In this document: one piece after another, positions 34,799-42,460 of the stretch
Position numbering within the stretch: the stretch's first letter is position 1
How the letters are laid out: every line of letters starts with the position of its first letter
NCBI RefSeq assembly: GCF_905397375.1
Contig: NZ_CAJPVG010000006.1
Coordinates: 184,888-248,887 of the forward strand
DNA length: 64,000 nucleotides
Origin: Ralstonia mannitolilytica
GTDB taxonomy: Bacteria > Pseudomonadota > Gammaproteobacteria > Burkholderiales > Burkholderiaceae
Reading direction: 5' to 3'
The notes under the pieces: generated by a model
Databases searched by the model: none
Seen by the model: the letters and a program-made list of their open reading frames with translations, nothing else
What the model was told of the DNA's origin: nothing
Translations under genes and position numbers: made by a program

Positions 34799-35227
34799 AT
34801 GACGCGCGTCGATTTCCACAGCAACGTGCCCGGCAAGCTGGCCTACGCCTGCCGGCTGGTGCGCAAGGCTTACGGCGCGGGCCAGAACGTGATCGTGGTG
34901 GGGGATCGCGCCGCGCTCGAAGCGTTCGACACGCAGTTGTGGACCTTCAGCGCACTCGACTTCCTCCCGCATTGCGGCCTGCGGCACCCGCTGGCCGCCC
35001 AGACGCCCATCCTGCTGGCCGATGCATCCGAGCCGCTGGACGACGCGCCGCATCACGACATCCTCGTCAACCTGTCGTTCGATCCGCCACCGCTGTTTGC
35101 GCGCTTCGAGCGGCTGATCGAGATCGTCGGCGATGACGATGCCGACCGCGCCGCTGCACGGGAGCGCTTCCGCTTCTACCGCGATCGCGGTTATCCGATC
35201 CAACACCACGACGTGGGGCGCGCATGA
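34799..35227 (+). CDS. holC: DNA polymerase III subunit chi
   Basis: Clamp-loader accessory subunit of 142 residues that links the replicase to SSB. MTRVDFHSNVPGKLAYACRL and FLPHCGL are typical of chi, as is the position just after pepA. Its partner psi (holD) is not in the window. The stop overlaps the next start (ATGA at 35224). Confidence 0.92.
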   Translation: MTRVDFHSNVPGKLAYACRLVRKAYGAGQNVIVVGDRAALEAFDTQLWTFSALDFLPHCGLRHPLAAQTPILLADASEPLDDAPHHDILVNLSFDPPPLFARFERLIEIVGDDDADRAAARERFRFYRDRGYPIQHHDVGRA

Positions 35228-35640
35228 GCGACGGACGCTATCCCGGCTCGCAAGCGGACAACAACATCCCTGTTCTGACGGAGATCGTCGAGCTGGACGA
35301 CGCCCCGCCCGTGGCTGAGCCGGTTGCAGAGCCGGCTTCGGCGCCGGCGAACGTCGTCCCGCCCGCGCTGCGCGAGCAGGGTCTGGCGCCCACCTCAGCC
35401 ATGCCGCCCTCCGGCACCGACGCCGCACGCGTGATGGGCCACGTGATGTGGCGCTTCCAGACCGAGTGGCCTGCGCTGATCGAAACGCAATGCCGCGAGG
35501 CCATGGAATCGCGCCTGGCACTGCTGAGCGAGCAACTGGCCGCCGACCTGACCCGCACGCTGGAGGCCCGGCTGATGGATTGGCTCGGTGCGGCGCTGGA
35601 GGATGCGCTGGCTGCCGAGCGCAAGCCGCCGCACCGCTGA
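35224..35640 (+). CDS. DUF2486 family protein
   Basis: Uncharacterised 138-residue protein found next to holC in Burkholderiales. The N-terminal half is Pro/Ala/Glu-rich and probably disordered (residues 25-75). The C-terminal half is predicted helical: HVMWRFQTEWPALIETQCREAMESRL and following residues. There is no known catalytic motif. It overlaps holC by 4 nt, so the two are translationally coupled; a role near the replicase is only a guess. Confidence 0.8.
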   Translation: MSDGRYPGSQADNNIPVLTEIVELDDAPPVAEPVAEPASAPANVVPPALREQGLAPTSAMPPSGTDAARVMGHVMWRFQTEWPALIETQCREAMESRLALLSEQLAADLTRTLEARLMDWLGAALEDALAAERKPPHR

Positions 35641-35652
35641 TTCCGCAAAAGA

Positions 35653-35677
35653 AAAACCCGCCGATGGCGGGTTTTTT
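35653..35677. terminator. Bidirectional terminator between DUF2486 gene and ilvD
   Basis: A 10-bp stem (AAAACCCGCC / GGCGGGTTTT) with a 3-nt loop has T and A runs outside it. It lies between converging genes and can serve both. Confidence 0.85.
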
Positions 35678-35696
35678 GTTGGGACGCCGTCCGGAC

Positions 35697-37370
35697 TCAA
35701 TCCGTCACGGCGCCCTTGCTGGCCGGTGCCGCGAGTTTCGCGAACTTCGCCAGCACGCCACGGGTGTAGCGCGGCGCCGGCTGCTTCCATGCGGCGCGGC
35801 GGCGCGCGAGCTCGTCGTCCGGCACGTTCAGCTGCAGCAGGCGCTGGTGCGCGTCAATGGTGATCGAGTCGCCTTCCTGCACCAGCCCGATTGTCCCGCC
35901 GACGTATGCTTCCGGCGCGACGTGCCCCACCACCATGCCCCACGTGCCGCCCGAGAAGCGACCGTCGGTAATGAAGCCCACCGACTCACCCAGGCCCTTG
36001 CCGATGATGGCCGACGTCGGCGCGAGCATTTCCGGCATGCCCGGGCCGCCCTTGGGCCCGAGATAGCGCAGCACGAGAATGTCCCCGGCCTGGATGCGAT
36101 CGCCCAGGATCGCGTCCATCGCGCTCTGCTCGTCGTCGAACACGCGGGCCGGGCCGGTGATGACGGGGTTCTTCAGCCCGGTGATCTTCGCCACGGCGCC
36201 TTCCGGCGCCAGGTTGCCCTTCAGGATCGCGAGGTGGCCTTCCTTGTAGAGCGCACGGTCAAGCGGCAGGATCACGTCCTGATCCGCGCGCGGCTGGTCG
36301 GGCACGTGCGCGAGCTCTTCGGCGAGCGTCCTGCCGGTGATGGTGATGCAATCGCCGTGGAGCAGGCCGGCGTTGAGCAGGATCTTCATGACCTGCGGGA
36401 TGCCGCCGGCCGCGTGCAGATCGGTCGCCACGTACTGGCCTGACGGCTTGAGGTTGCAGATGACCGGCACGCGCTGGCGCATGCGCTCGAAATCGTCGAT
36501 GGTCCACTCCACTTCGGCAGCGTGCGCGATGGCGAGGTAGTGCAGCACCGCGTTGGTCGAGCCGCCCGTGGCCATGATGACGGCCACGGCATTTTCGATG
36601 GACTTGCGCGTGATGATGTCACGCGGCTTGAGGTCGCGGCGCACCGCCTCGACCAGCACGCGGGCCGATTCAGCGGCGCTGTCGACTTTCTCCTGGTCAG
36701 GATTGGCCATCGTCGAGGAATACAGCAGCGACATGCCGAGCGCCTCGAACGACGAACTCATCGTGTTGGCCGTGTACATGCCGCCGCACGAACCGGAGGT
36801 GGGGCACGCGTTGCGCTCCACGCCTTCGAAGTCTTCCTCGCTCATGCGACCGGCGGTGAATTCGCCCACGGCCTCGAACGACGACACGATGGTCAGGTCC
36901 TTGCCCTTCCAGTGCCCCGGCTTGATGGTCCCGCCGTACACGTAGATGCCCGGCACATTCGTGCGCGCCAGGGCGATCATGCCGCCGGGCATGTTCTTGT
37001 CGCAGCCGCCGATGACGACCACGCCGTCCATCCATTGGCCGTTGACGCAGGTCTCGATGCAGTCGGCAATCACCTCGCGCGAGATCAGCGAGAACTTCAT
37101 GCCCTCGGTGCCCATCGACATGCCGTCGGAGATGGTCGGCGTACCGAAGGTCTGCGGATTGGCCTTCGCCTCCTTGATGGCAGCCACGGCCGCATCCGCG
37201 AGTTTCTGCAGGCCCGAGTTGCAGGGCGTGATCGTCGAATGGCCGTTCGCCACGCCGATCATCGGGTTGTTGAAATCTTCCTTCTTGTAGCCCAGCGCGT
37301 AATACATCGAGCGGTTGGGCGAGCGCGCCACGCCTTGCGTGATGTGCTGGGAACGCTTGTTGTCTGGCAT
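35697..37370 (-). CDS. ilvD: Dihydroxy-acid dehydratase, short [2Fe-2S]-class form
   Basis: Second dihydroxy-acid dehydratase of the window, 557 residues. Three Cys expected of the [2Fe-2S], oxygen-tolerant class are present: TPCN (Cys50), GGCDKNMPGG (Cys123) and CPTSGSCGG (Cys195). GYKKEDFNNPMIGVANGHST and DGRFSGGTWGMVVGHVAPEA are typical of this branch. It is the form usual for this genus and is probably the main isoleucine/valine enzyme; the 619-residue copy at 15433-17292 belongs to the other class. It is divergent from a LysR gene with a T-N11-A dyad in between. Confidence 0.95.
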   Translation of the reverse strand: MPDNKRSQHITQGVARSPNRSMYYALGYKKEDFNNPMIGVANGHSTITPCNSGLQKLADAAVAAIKEAKANPQTFGTPTISDGMSMGTEGMKFSLISREVIADCIETCVNGQWMDGVVVIGGCDKNMPGGMIALARTNVPGIYVYGGTIKPGHWKGKDLTIVSSFEAVGEFTAGRMSEEDFEGVERNACPTSGSCGGMYTANTMSSSFEALGMSLLYSSTMANPDQEKVDSAAESARVLVEAVRRDLKPRDIITRKSIENAVAVIMATGGSTNAVLHYLAIAHAAEVEWTIDDFERMRQRVPVICNLKPSGQYVATDLHAAGGIPQVMKILLNAGLLHGDCITITGRTLAEELAHVPDQPRADQDVILPLDRALYKEGHLAILKGNLAPEGAVAKITGLKNPVITGPARVFDDEQSAMDAILGDRIQAGDILVLRYLGPKGGPGMPEMLAPTSAIIGKGLGESVGFITDGRFSGGTWGMVVGHVAPEAYVGGTIGLVQEGDSITIDAHQRLLQLNVPDDELARRRAAWKQPAPRYTRGVLAKFAKLAAPASKGAVTD

Positions 37371-37449
37371 GGGGTCTCCGTGGGCGTTGTTCTGTGGCGC
37401 TCAGCATGCGCTTGGACGAAAGGCGCGTCAAATATATTATTGATAGCCC

Positions 37450-37472
37450 ATTGATTCATAAAACATATCAAT
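37450..37472. promoter_or_regulatory. Candidate LysR operator (T-N11-A) for ilvD/lysR
   Basis: ATTGAT (37450-37455), 11 nt and ATCAAT (37467-37472) form a perfect dyad with T-N11-A spacing, the classic LysR box, in an AT-rich patch between the divergent genes. It ends 7 nt before the LysR start codon, suited to autorepression. Confidence 0.6.
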
Positions 37473-37479
37473 CGCTGAC

Positions 37480-38424
37480 ATGGACCTGCGCCAACTGCGC
37501 TATTTCGTGACGGTGGCCGAAGAGCTGCACTTCGGTCGCGCTGCCGAGCGGCTTGCGATGACGCAGCCGCCGCTGTCGCAACAGATTCGCGCGCTGGAAG
37601 AGGAGCTCGGCGTCACGCTGTTCCATCGCACGCAGCGTTCGGTCGCGCTCACGCCGGTGGGGGCGCGGTGGCTCGTCGAGGTGCGGCGCGTCCTCGCCGA
37701 GGCCGGGGCACTACCGGCGCTGGCCCAACGCCTGGCGCGCGGGGAAGTCGGTTCGCTGTCGCTGTCCTTCGTCAGCACGGCTGACTACGGCATCCTGCCC
37801 GCCGTGCTGCGGCACTTTCGTGACGTGCGGCCGGACGTGCAGCTGCAGCTGCGCGAGGCCACCAGCGATGTGCAGATCGAGGCGCTTCTGGCCGGCGAAG
37901 TCGATGCTGGCATCGTGATTGCACATCACGCCGGCTCGGTGCCCGGCGAGCTGGAATACCGCCCGCTGGTGCGCGAGCCGCTCGTGCTGGCCGTACCGGC
38001 TTCGCGGGCCGCGCGGTGGGGCATCGGGCCGGGCCAGCCGTTCCCGTTGGCCGACGCTGCGGCCGAGCCGCTCATCATCTTCCCGCGCCGGTCCGCGCCT
38101 GCGCTGTATGACATCATTACCGGCTATCATGCCGCGCACGGCGGCCGGCCTGAAGACGCCGGGGCTGCCACGCGCATCGGCCAGGAAGCCATCCAGATGC
38201 AGACCATCGTCAGCCTCGTCTCGGCTGAGATGGGCGTGGCGCTGGTGCCCGCTTCGCTATGCAACCTGCAGCGGACCGGCGTGGTCTATCTTGAACTCGC
38301 CGCGCCGAGTCCCGTCATCGAGACCGGCCTGGTGTGGCGGCGCGATGCGGCCTCACCGGTGCTGCCGTGGTTCGTGGCCAGCGCCGAAGCGGTCGCCAGG
38401 CTGCAAGAAGACAACCAAACCTGA
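37480..38424 (+). CDS. LysR-family transcriptional regulator divergent from ilvD
   Basis: Regulator of 314 residues. The N-terminus MDLRQLRYFVTVAEELHFGRAAERL and the recognition helix MTQPPLSQQIRALEEEL resemble the BenM/CatM/IlvY-like branch. The effector domain begins LSLSFVSTADYGILPAVLRHFRD. Divergence from ilvD and the dyad at 37450-37472 suggest that it controls that gene, perhaps in response to a branched-chain precursor, but the effector is unproven. Confidence 0.9.
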   Translation: MDLRQLRYFVTVAEELHFGRAAERLAMTQPPLSQQIRALEEELGVTLFHRTQRSVALTPVGARWLVEVRRVLAEAGALPALAQRLARGEVGSLSLSFVSTADYGILPAVLRHFRDVRPDVQLQLREATSDVQIEALLAGEVDAGIVIAHHAGSVPGELEYRPLVREPLVLAVPASRAARWGIGPGQPFPLADAAAEPLIIFPRRSAPALYDIITGYHAAHGGRPEDAGAATRIGQEAIQMQTIVSLVSAEMGVALVPASLCNLQRTGVVYLELAAPSPVIETGLVWRRDAASPVLPWFVASAEAVARLQEDNQT

Positions 38425-38436
38425 AACACAGGATTC

Positions 38437-39339
38437 ATGCTCATCCATCCGCAATTCGACCCCGTCGCCCTGCATCTGGGGCCGCTCGCCATCCGCTGGT
38501 ACGGCCTGATGTATCTGGCGGCGTTCATCATGTTCCTGTGGTTCGGCCGCCTGCGCACGCGCCAGCCGCACATCGCCGCTGAAGGCTGGACCGGCCGCGA
38601 CCTCGACGACATGCTCTTCTACGGCGTGCTCGGCGTGATCCTGGGTGGGCGCCTCGGCTACGTGCTGTTCTACAAGGCCGATTGGTATTTCGCCCACCCG
38701 CTCGACATCTTCAAGGTCTGGGAAGGCGGCATGGCGTTCCACGGCGGCTTTCTCGGCGTGGTCGTGGCGATGATGCTGTATGCGCGCATGCGCGGCCGCT
38801 CGTGGATGCAGGTGACCGATTTCATCGCGCCGATGGTGCCGTGCGGGCTTGCCGCAGGGCGCCTGGGCAACTTCATCAACGGTGAGCTGTGGGGACGCGT
38901 GTCGTCGCCCAACCTGCCGTGGGCGATGATGTTCCCGCAGGCGCAGGGCGAAGACCGGGAGTGGTTGCTTTCGCATGCGCAGGAGGCGGTCACCAGCGGC
39001 CTTCAGGCCATCTTCGACCAGTACCACATGCTGCCGCGCCACCCCTCGCAGATCTATCAGTTTCTCGGCGAGGGCGTGCTGTTCTTCATCCTGCTGTGGC
39101 TGTACGCGCGCAAGCCCCGGCCGATGGGCGCCGTGTCCGGGGCGTTTCTGGTGGGCTACGGCGTGTTCCGCTTCGCCGCCGAATTTGCACGCGAGCCGGA
39201 CAACTTCCTCGGCCTGCTGGCGATGAACCTGTCGATGGGGCAGTGGCTGTCGCTGCCGATGATCCTGATCGGCATCGCCATGCTGGTCTGGTCCTATCGT
39301 CGTGCAGGCAACGGTGCAAAAAGCCAGGCACACGCCTGA
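38437..39339 (+). CDS. lgt: Prolipoprotein diacylglyceryl transferase
   Basis: Inner-membrane enzyme that attaches diacylglycerol from phosphatidylglycerol to the lipobox Cys of prolipoproteins; 300 residues with seven hydrophobic segments. The signature GRLGNFINGELWG is at about residues 141-153, and HGGFLGVV holds the essential His. It acts on lipoproteins such as the LivK-type and BamE-like proteins of this window. It follows the LysR gene by 12 nt. Confidence 0.96.
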   Translation: MLIHPQFDPVALHLGPLAIRWYGLMYLAAFIMFLWFGRLRTRQPHIAAEGWTGRDLDDMLFYGVLGVILGGRLGYVLFYKADWYFAHPLDIFKVWEGGMAFHGGFLGVVVAMMLYARMRGRSWMQVTDFIAPMVPCGLAAGRLGNFINGELWGRVSSPNLPWAMMFPQAQGEDREWLLSHAQEAVTSGLQAIFDQYHMLPRHPSQIYQFLGEGVLFFILLWLYARKPRPMGAVSGAFLVGYGVFRFAAEFAREPDNFLGLLAMNLSMGQWLSLPMILIGIAMLVWSYRRAGNGAKSQAHA

Positions 39340-39358
39340 CGTCGTCACCGCGCAAAGA

Positions 39359-39386
39359 AAAAGCCACCGGACTTCGGTGGCTTTTT
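39359..39386. terminator. Bidirectional terminator between lgt and the SIMPL gene
   Basis: An 11-bp stem (AAAAGCCACCG / CGGTGGCTTTT) with a 5-nt loop has T-rich flanks on both strands between converging genes. Confidence 0.88.
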
Positions 39387-39405
39387 TCATGGAGCGGCTC
39401 GCGGC

Positions 39406-40107
39406 TTACTTCAGCATCTGCACGGCGCCGGAAACCGTCACCGTGACCTGCGCCTTGCCGCCCTCGATGGGCACCGGCGCCGAATCGAACGATGCCGGAG
39501 CAGCTGCCACGCGCATCATCGGACGCGGGCCCGGATTGTTGCTGCCCTCGCTCACGTGCACGTCGCGGATCGTGTAGCTCGTGTAGCCAAACAGCTTGGT
39601 GGTTGCCAGCGCCTTGTCGCGGAATGCACTCACAGCCTGATCGATGAGCTTGGCTTCCGCCGCCGTGCGCGCCTCGCGCGAGAGCGTGAAGTTCACGTTC
39701 TGCACCTGCATCTGATTGGCCAGCTGCCCGGCGAGCTTGGAGGCGGCCGCGAAATCCTTCGAGGTCAGGCGCACTTCCGCGCGGCCCCGCCACACGCTGA
39801 TCTTGCCGTTGCGATCGGTGTTCGGATAGATGTTGAAGCCGCCGGTTTCCGCCTGCACGCCGGAGGTCCGCTTGGCCTGGTTGATGACCTCATCCGCCTT
39901 GCGTGACAGGGCCGTCGAGATCGTGCCCGGGTCGGCACCTTCCTGCTCGGCGGCCAGCGTGAGCGTCACGGTGTCGGTGGGCACTTCAGCTACGGCTTGG
40001 GCATCCAGCGAGAGCACGCCCGAATGATTCGTCTCAGGTGCGGCTTGCGCGACAGCGGTCGTCATCATTGCAGTCCCCAGAATGGTTGCGGCCAGGACAG
40101 ATTTCAT
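39406..40107 (-). CDS. SIMPL domain (DUF541) periplasmic protein
   Basis: Exported protein of 233 residues. A Sec signal (MKSVLAATILGTAMMTTAVAQA) is followed by a SIMPL/DUF541 domain (LSLDAQAVAEVPTDTVTLTLAAEQEG..., VSEGSNNPGPRP). The domain forms oligomeric periplasmic proteins of unclear role, sometimes linked to oxidative stress. The start at 40107 begins the signal peptide. It is a single-gene unit with a terminator after it. Confidence 0.88.
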   Translation of the reverse strand: MKSVLAATILGTAMMTTAVAQAAPETNHSGVLSLDAQAVAEVPTDTVTLTLAAEQEGADPGTISTALSRKADEVINQAKRTSGVQAETGGFNIYPNTDRNGKISVWRGRAEVRLTSKDFAAASKLAGQLANQMQVQNVNFTLSREARTAAEAKLIDQAVSAFRDKALATTKLFGYTSYTIRDVHVSEGSNNPGPRPMMRVAAAPASFDSAPVPIEGGKAQVTVTVSGAVQMLK

Positions 40108-40201
40108 TGTGTTCTCCCAAAAAAGCAATGTGATGCTTCTGACTGGGCGCCGCGCGCATCGTTCATCACGTTTGTAACAATTCCCAGCCGAAGCACGCCA
40201 T

Positions 40202-40672
40202 TCACTCAGGATCGCGCATCAATTTGGTGGTGATGTAGCGCCATTGCGCGGGGGTGACGGGCGTGATCGACAGGCGATTGCCTCGCTGCAGCACCGTCAT
40301 GTCGGCGAGCTGCTCGTGCGCGCGCAGCGTGGGCAGGTCGATCAGCGCGCATTTGCGCACGAACTTCACGTCGACGAGCATCCATCGCGGTGCGTCCGGT
40401 TTGGATGCGGGGTCGTGATAGGGGCTCTTGGCGTCGAACTGCGTCGGATCGGGGTAGCTCGTCGAGCAGATTTCCGCCAACCCCGCAATACCCGGCTGCG
40501 GACAGGACGAGTGGTAGAACAGCACGCCATCGCCGATGCGCATGCGGTCGCGCATGAAGTTGCGTGCCTGATAATTGCGCACGCCCGTCCAGGGCAACGT
40601 GCCCTGGGCGTGGAGCGTGTCGATGCTGGCCTCGTCGGGCTCAGACTTCATCAGCCAATATTGGGCGGCCAT
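40202..40672 (-). CDS. EVE domain protein
   Basis: Protein of 156 residues consisting of an EVE domain (PUA-like fold): QYWLMKSEPDEASID at the start, TGVRNYQARNFMRDRMRIGDGVLFYHSS and RWMLVDVKFVRKC. Such proteins are thought to bind modified bases in DNA or RNA. The gene lies just downstream of the 6S RNA and may receive read-through from it. The start at 40672 is well defined by the family N-terminus. Confidence 0.9.
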   Translation of the reverse strand: MAAQYWLMKSEPDEASIDTLHAQGTLPWTGVRNYQARNFMRDRMRIGDGVLFYHSSCPQPGIAGLAEICSTSYPDPTQFDAKSPYHDPASKPDAPRWMLVDVKFVRKCALIDLPTLRAHEQLADMTVLQRGNRLSITPVTPAQWRYITTKLMRDPE

Positions 40673-40743
40673 GGTGCGCGAGCGGAAGTGGCGGTGTGCG
40701 CAGCATAGCAACACGGCGATGCGGCTGCACCACGCAGCACGCA

Positions 40744-40781
40744 AAAGAAAAGGCGATCGTGCGTAATGCACGACCGCCTTT
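40744..40781 (-). terminator. Terminator of 6S RNA
   Basis: A 14-bp stem on the minus strand (one G-U pair, 5-nt loop; arms 40749-40762 and 40768-40781) is followed by TTTTCTTTT. It lies directly past the 3' end of the 6S RNA. Confidence 0.85.
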
Positions 40782-40785
40782 GTTG

Positions 40786-41003
40786 GGTCCCCACCTCGGC
40801 CGCTAGGCCCGCCTCCTGAACCCAAGTACGGTTCAGAGTGGCTGCGGAAGCCGCATTTCGGGTACATCACCGGCGCAGGGAGCACACGACTTTCGTCGCA
40901 TGCTGTGCACCGGAAGACGCGCGCGCCCACACGGCATGTCCCGCACCAAGCAATGCTTATCGGTTCAAGGAATGTATGACCTTGGCGAACCAGGCAGGGA
41001 AAC
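40786..41003 (-). ncRNA. ssrS: 6S RNA (SsrS)
   Basis: 6S RNA mimics an open promoter and holds sigma-70 RNA polymerase in stationary phase. On the minus strand, the conserved 5' internal-loop side reads CTTGAACCGATAAG, and the 3' side has TCTGAACC...TTGGGTTCAGGA (E. coli has a comparable CTTGAACCAAGGGTTCAAGG stretch) followed by GGCGGGCCTAGCGGCCGAGG. The ends GTTTCCC and GGGGACC can pair to close the long hairpin. The gene sits after zapA, its usual neighbour in proteobacteria, and is followed by a terminator. The 5' and 3' ends are estimated to within about 10 nt; the length (about 218 nt) is somewhat above the usual. Confidence 0.82.
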
Positions 41004-41006
41004 TGT

Positions 41007-41050
41007 CAGACGCATCGTCACGCTGCTTTTGATGCATGGCGATGCGTCTG
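41007..41050. repeat. 11-bp inverted repeat at the 6S RNA 5' end
   Basis: CAGACGCATCG (41007-41017) and CGATGCGTCTG (41040-41050), perfect, with a 22-nt centre, immediately upstream of the mature 6S 5' end. It could be a processing hairpin in a longer precursor or an operator over the proximal promoter. Confidence 0.7.
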
Positions 41051-41148
41051 AGAATTCATCGCAGGCAACCGATTTTTCTCGAGTCTGGAGCCGCTAAAGC
41101 CTTATGTTGAAAGGGTTTGCGGGCAGTTGCCGGAAGCCATTGGGTGAC

Positions 41149-41177
41149 ACTATACACCCGTTCGCATCCGAACCCAA
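41149..41177 (-). promoter_or_regulatory. Candidate upstream promoter of 6S RNA
   Basis: On the minus strand TTGGGT (41177-41172), a 17-nt spacer and TATAGT (41154-41149) resemble a sigma-70 promoter. It lies between the zapA stop and 6S RNA and would give a precursor about 140 nt longer than mature 6S. A dyad TCGCATCCG/CGGATGCGA (41162-41189) overlaps it and may be the zapA end hairpin. Confidence 0.5.
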
Positions 41178-41217
41178 GCCCGGATGCGATCCGGTTACAA
41201 ACACGTTTTGTATGGGG

Positions 41218-41535
41218 TCAAACGACTTCGCCGTACTGGCGCAGCGCTTCATCGGCGCGTGCATTCAGGTCGGCCAGCTTGGCACGGATGGTGTCGATCG
41301 GCAGCGCGGCATCGGCGGCGGCCTGGCGCTGCATCGACAGCAGGTCCGAGGCGATGCTGATGGCGGCCATGACGGCCACGCGCTCGATGCCCTTGGTGTT
41401 CGAGCCGTTCTTGATGCGCGTCATCTGGGTGTCCACCATGGCGGCGGCTTCGCGCAGCGCGGCTTCGTTTTCGGGCGAGACGGCAAATTTGTAAGCCTGC
41501 CCGGCGATGTTCACTTCAATCTGCTTGCTGCTCAT
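41218..41535 (-). CDS. zapA: Cell division protein ZapA
   Basis: FtsZ-ring stabiliser of 105 residues. QIEVNIAGQAYKFAVSPENEAALREAA is the typical N-terminal globular part, and the rest is helical for coiled-coil dimer/tetramer formation. It is encoded 2 nt after the ZapB-like gene and upstream of 6S RNA, the conserved order. Confidence 0.93.
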   Translation of the reverse strand: MSSKQIEVNIAGQAYKFAVSPENEAALREAAAMVDTQMTRIKNGSNTKGIERVAVMAAISIASDLLSMQRQAAADAALPIDTIRAKLADLNARADEALRQYGEVV

Positions 41536-41537
41536 GC

Positions 41538-41855
41538 TTAGGTCTCCGGATGCGGGGCAGGGGCGGCGGTGGCGTCATCGCCGGCGGCCTGGCCGAGGAG
41601 GTCAAGCTGCCGGGCGTCGGTGGCCGTGGGCAGCTTGTCGAGAATCGACTGGATGCGCAGTTGCGCTTCCTCGATCTTGGCATTGAGCACGCTGCGATCA
41701 GCGACCATGGCATCGCGCTCGGTCCTGGCGGTCTCGGCCTCGGCCTGCAGCCGCTCGACTTCGGCGCGCAGGCGCTGGTTCTCGGCGGCAAGCGCGTCGG
41801 CGTGACGCAGCACGCGCGTGAGCTTGTCGGCAAGTTGTTCGAGTTCGTTCAGCAT
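41538..41855 (-). CDS. ZapB-like coiled-coil protein (TIGR02449 type)
   Basis: A 105-residue protein that is almost entirely heptad-repeat helix from residues 1 to about 75 (LNELEQLADKLTRVLRHADAL...) with a Pro/Ala-rich tail. It lies directly upstream of zapA. Such proteins are grouped with cell-division ring factors; ZapB function is inferred from form and neighbour rather than from strong sequence identity. Confidence 0.8.
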   Translation of the reverse strand: MLNELEQLADKLTRVLRHADALAAENQRLRAEVERLQAEAETARTERDAMVADRSVLNAKIEEAQLRIQSILDKLPTATDARQLDLLGQAAGDDATAAPAPHPET

Positions 41856-42010
41856 TGGTTGTCAATCGGAATCGAGTGGGGGGATTTTAGCCCATCGCTG
41901 CGGCAGCGCCTGTCCTCCATACGGATGCGCAATGCGAGGCGGCGCGCGGGGCACAACGGGCGACGGGCTTATTTGGCGAGCAGGACGGCGTTTGGCGTTA
42001 AACTTCGCGG

Positions 42011-42238
42011 CGTCCTGGTGCCCGCAGCACCATCTGCAGTTAAACGGGAAGCAGGGAGCGCGCGCCCCCAAAGCGATGCGCCAACCTGCGCTGCCCCCGC
42101 AACGGTAAGCGAACGTCGCGGTGCCCGCCATCTCGCCAAGAAGATGGGCGCCGCGCGGTCTGTCCAACCAAGCCACTGTTCCCTTGGGAATGGGAAGGCG
42201 GACGGGCCGCTTCGCCAGCCCGGATACCGGCCAGGACG
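42011..42238 (+). ncRNA. Cobalamin (AdoCbl) riboswitch
   Basis: Contains the B12-box elements in order: CAGTTAAACGGGAAGC near 42038, CTGCCCCCGCAACGGTAA near 42088, a peripheral region with AAGCCACTG, and GCCCGGATACCGGCC near 42219-42232. The ends CGTCCTGG (42011-42018) and CCAGGACG (42231-42238) pair as P1. It is on the strand of, and upstream of, btuB, so bound adenosylcobalamin should turn down the uptake/synthesis operon. Upstream, 41856-42010 shows no gene; promoters for both directions must lie there but none is clear. Confidence 0.95.
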
Positions 42239-42460
42239 GTGGATCTCAGAGGATCGGTCAACGATCCGGGTGCGCCGCCCGAGCTTGGCCCTGTGATGCC
42301 CGCCGTACCCCGTGTACGGCTGCGCTTCCGGGGCCGACATGGGACTGCTCGCCACGGACCATGAGCCGGTTCAGAGCCGATGTGAGGGAACCGCATCGAG
42401 ATCCTGCTGCCAGCGACCCGCGGGGGAACGGGTCCGGCTGACGCTTCTTGTCTTTTCAAC
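42239..42460 (+). other. btuB 5' untranslated region after the riboswitch (expression platform)
   Basis: A 222-nt stretch without a convincing ORF. Hairpins are GGATCG-5-CGATCC (42251-42267), GCCGTAC-5-GTACGGC (42302-42320) and GACCCG-8-CGGGTC (42415-42434). None has a clean U-tract. The last lies 26 nt before the btuB ATG and may control translation. Confidence 0.6.

Noticed and set aside
32017..34836. Very long minus-strand open frame of over 900 codons
   Set aside because: Only the 3' 376 codons (lptF) are protein-like; the rest is antisense to pepA, low-complexity and a by-product of high GC.
37371..37479. Search for an Ile/Val/Leu leader before the [2Fe-2S] ilvD
   Set aside because: No codon runs and no hairpin; the gap is an operator region instead.
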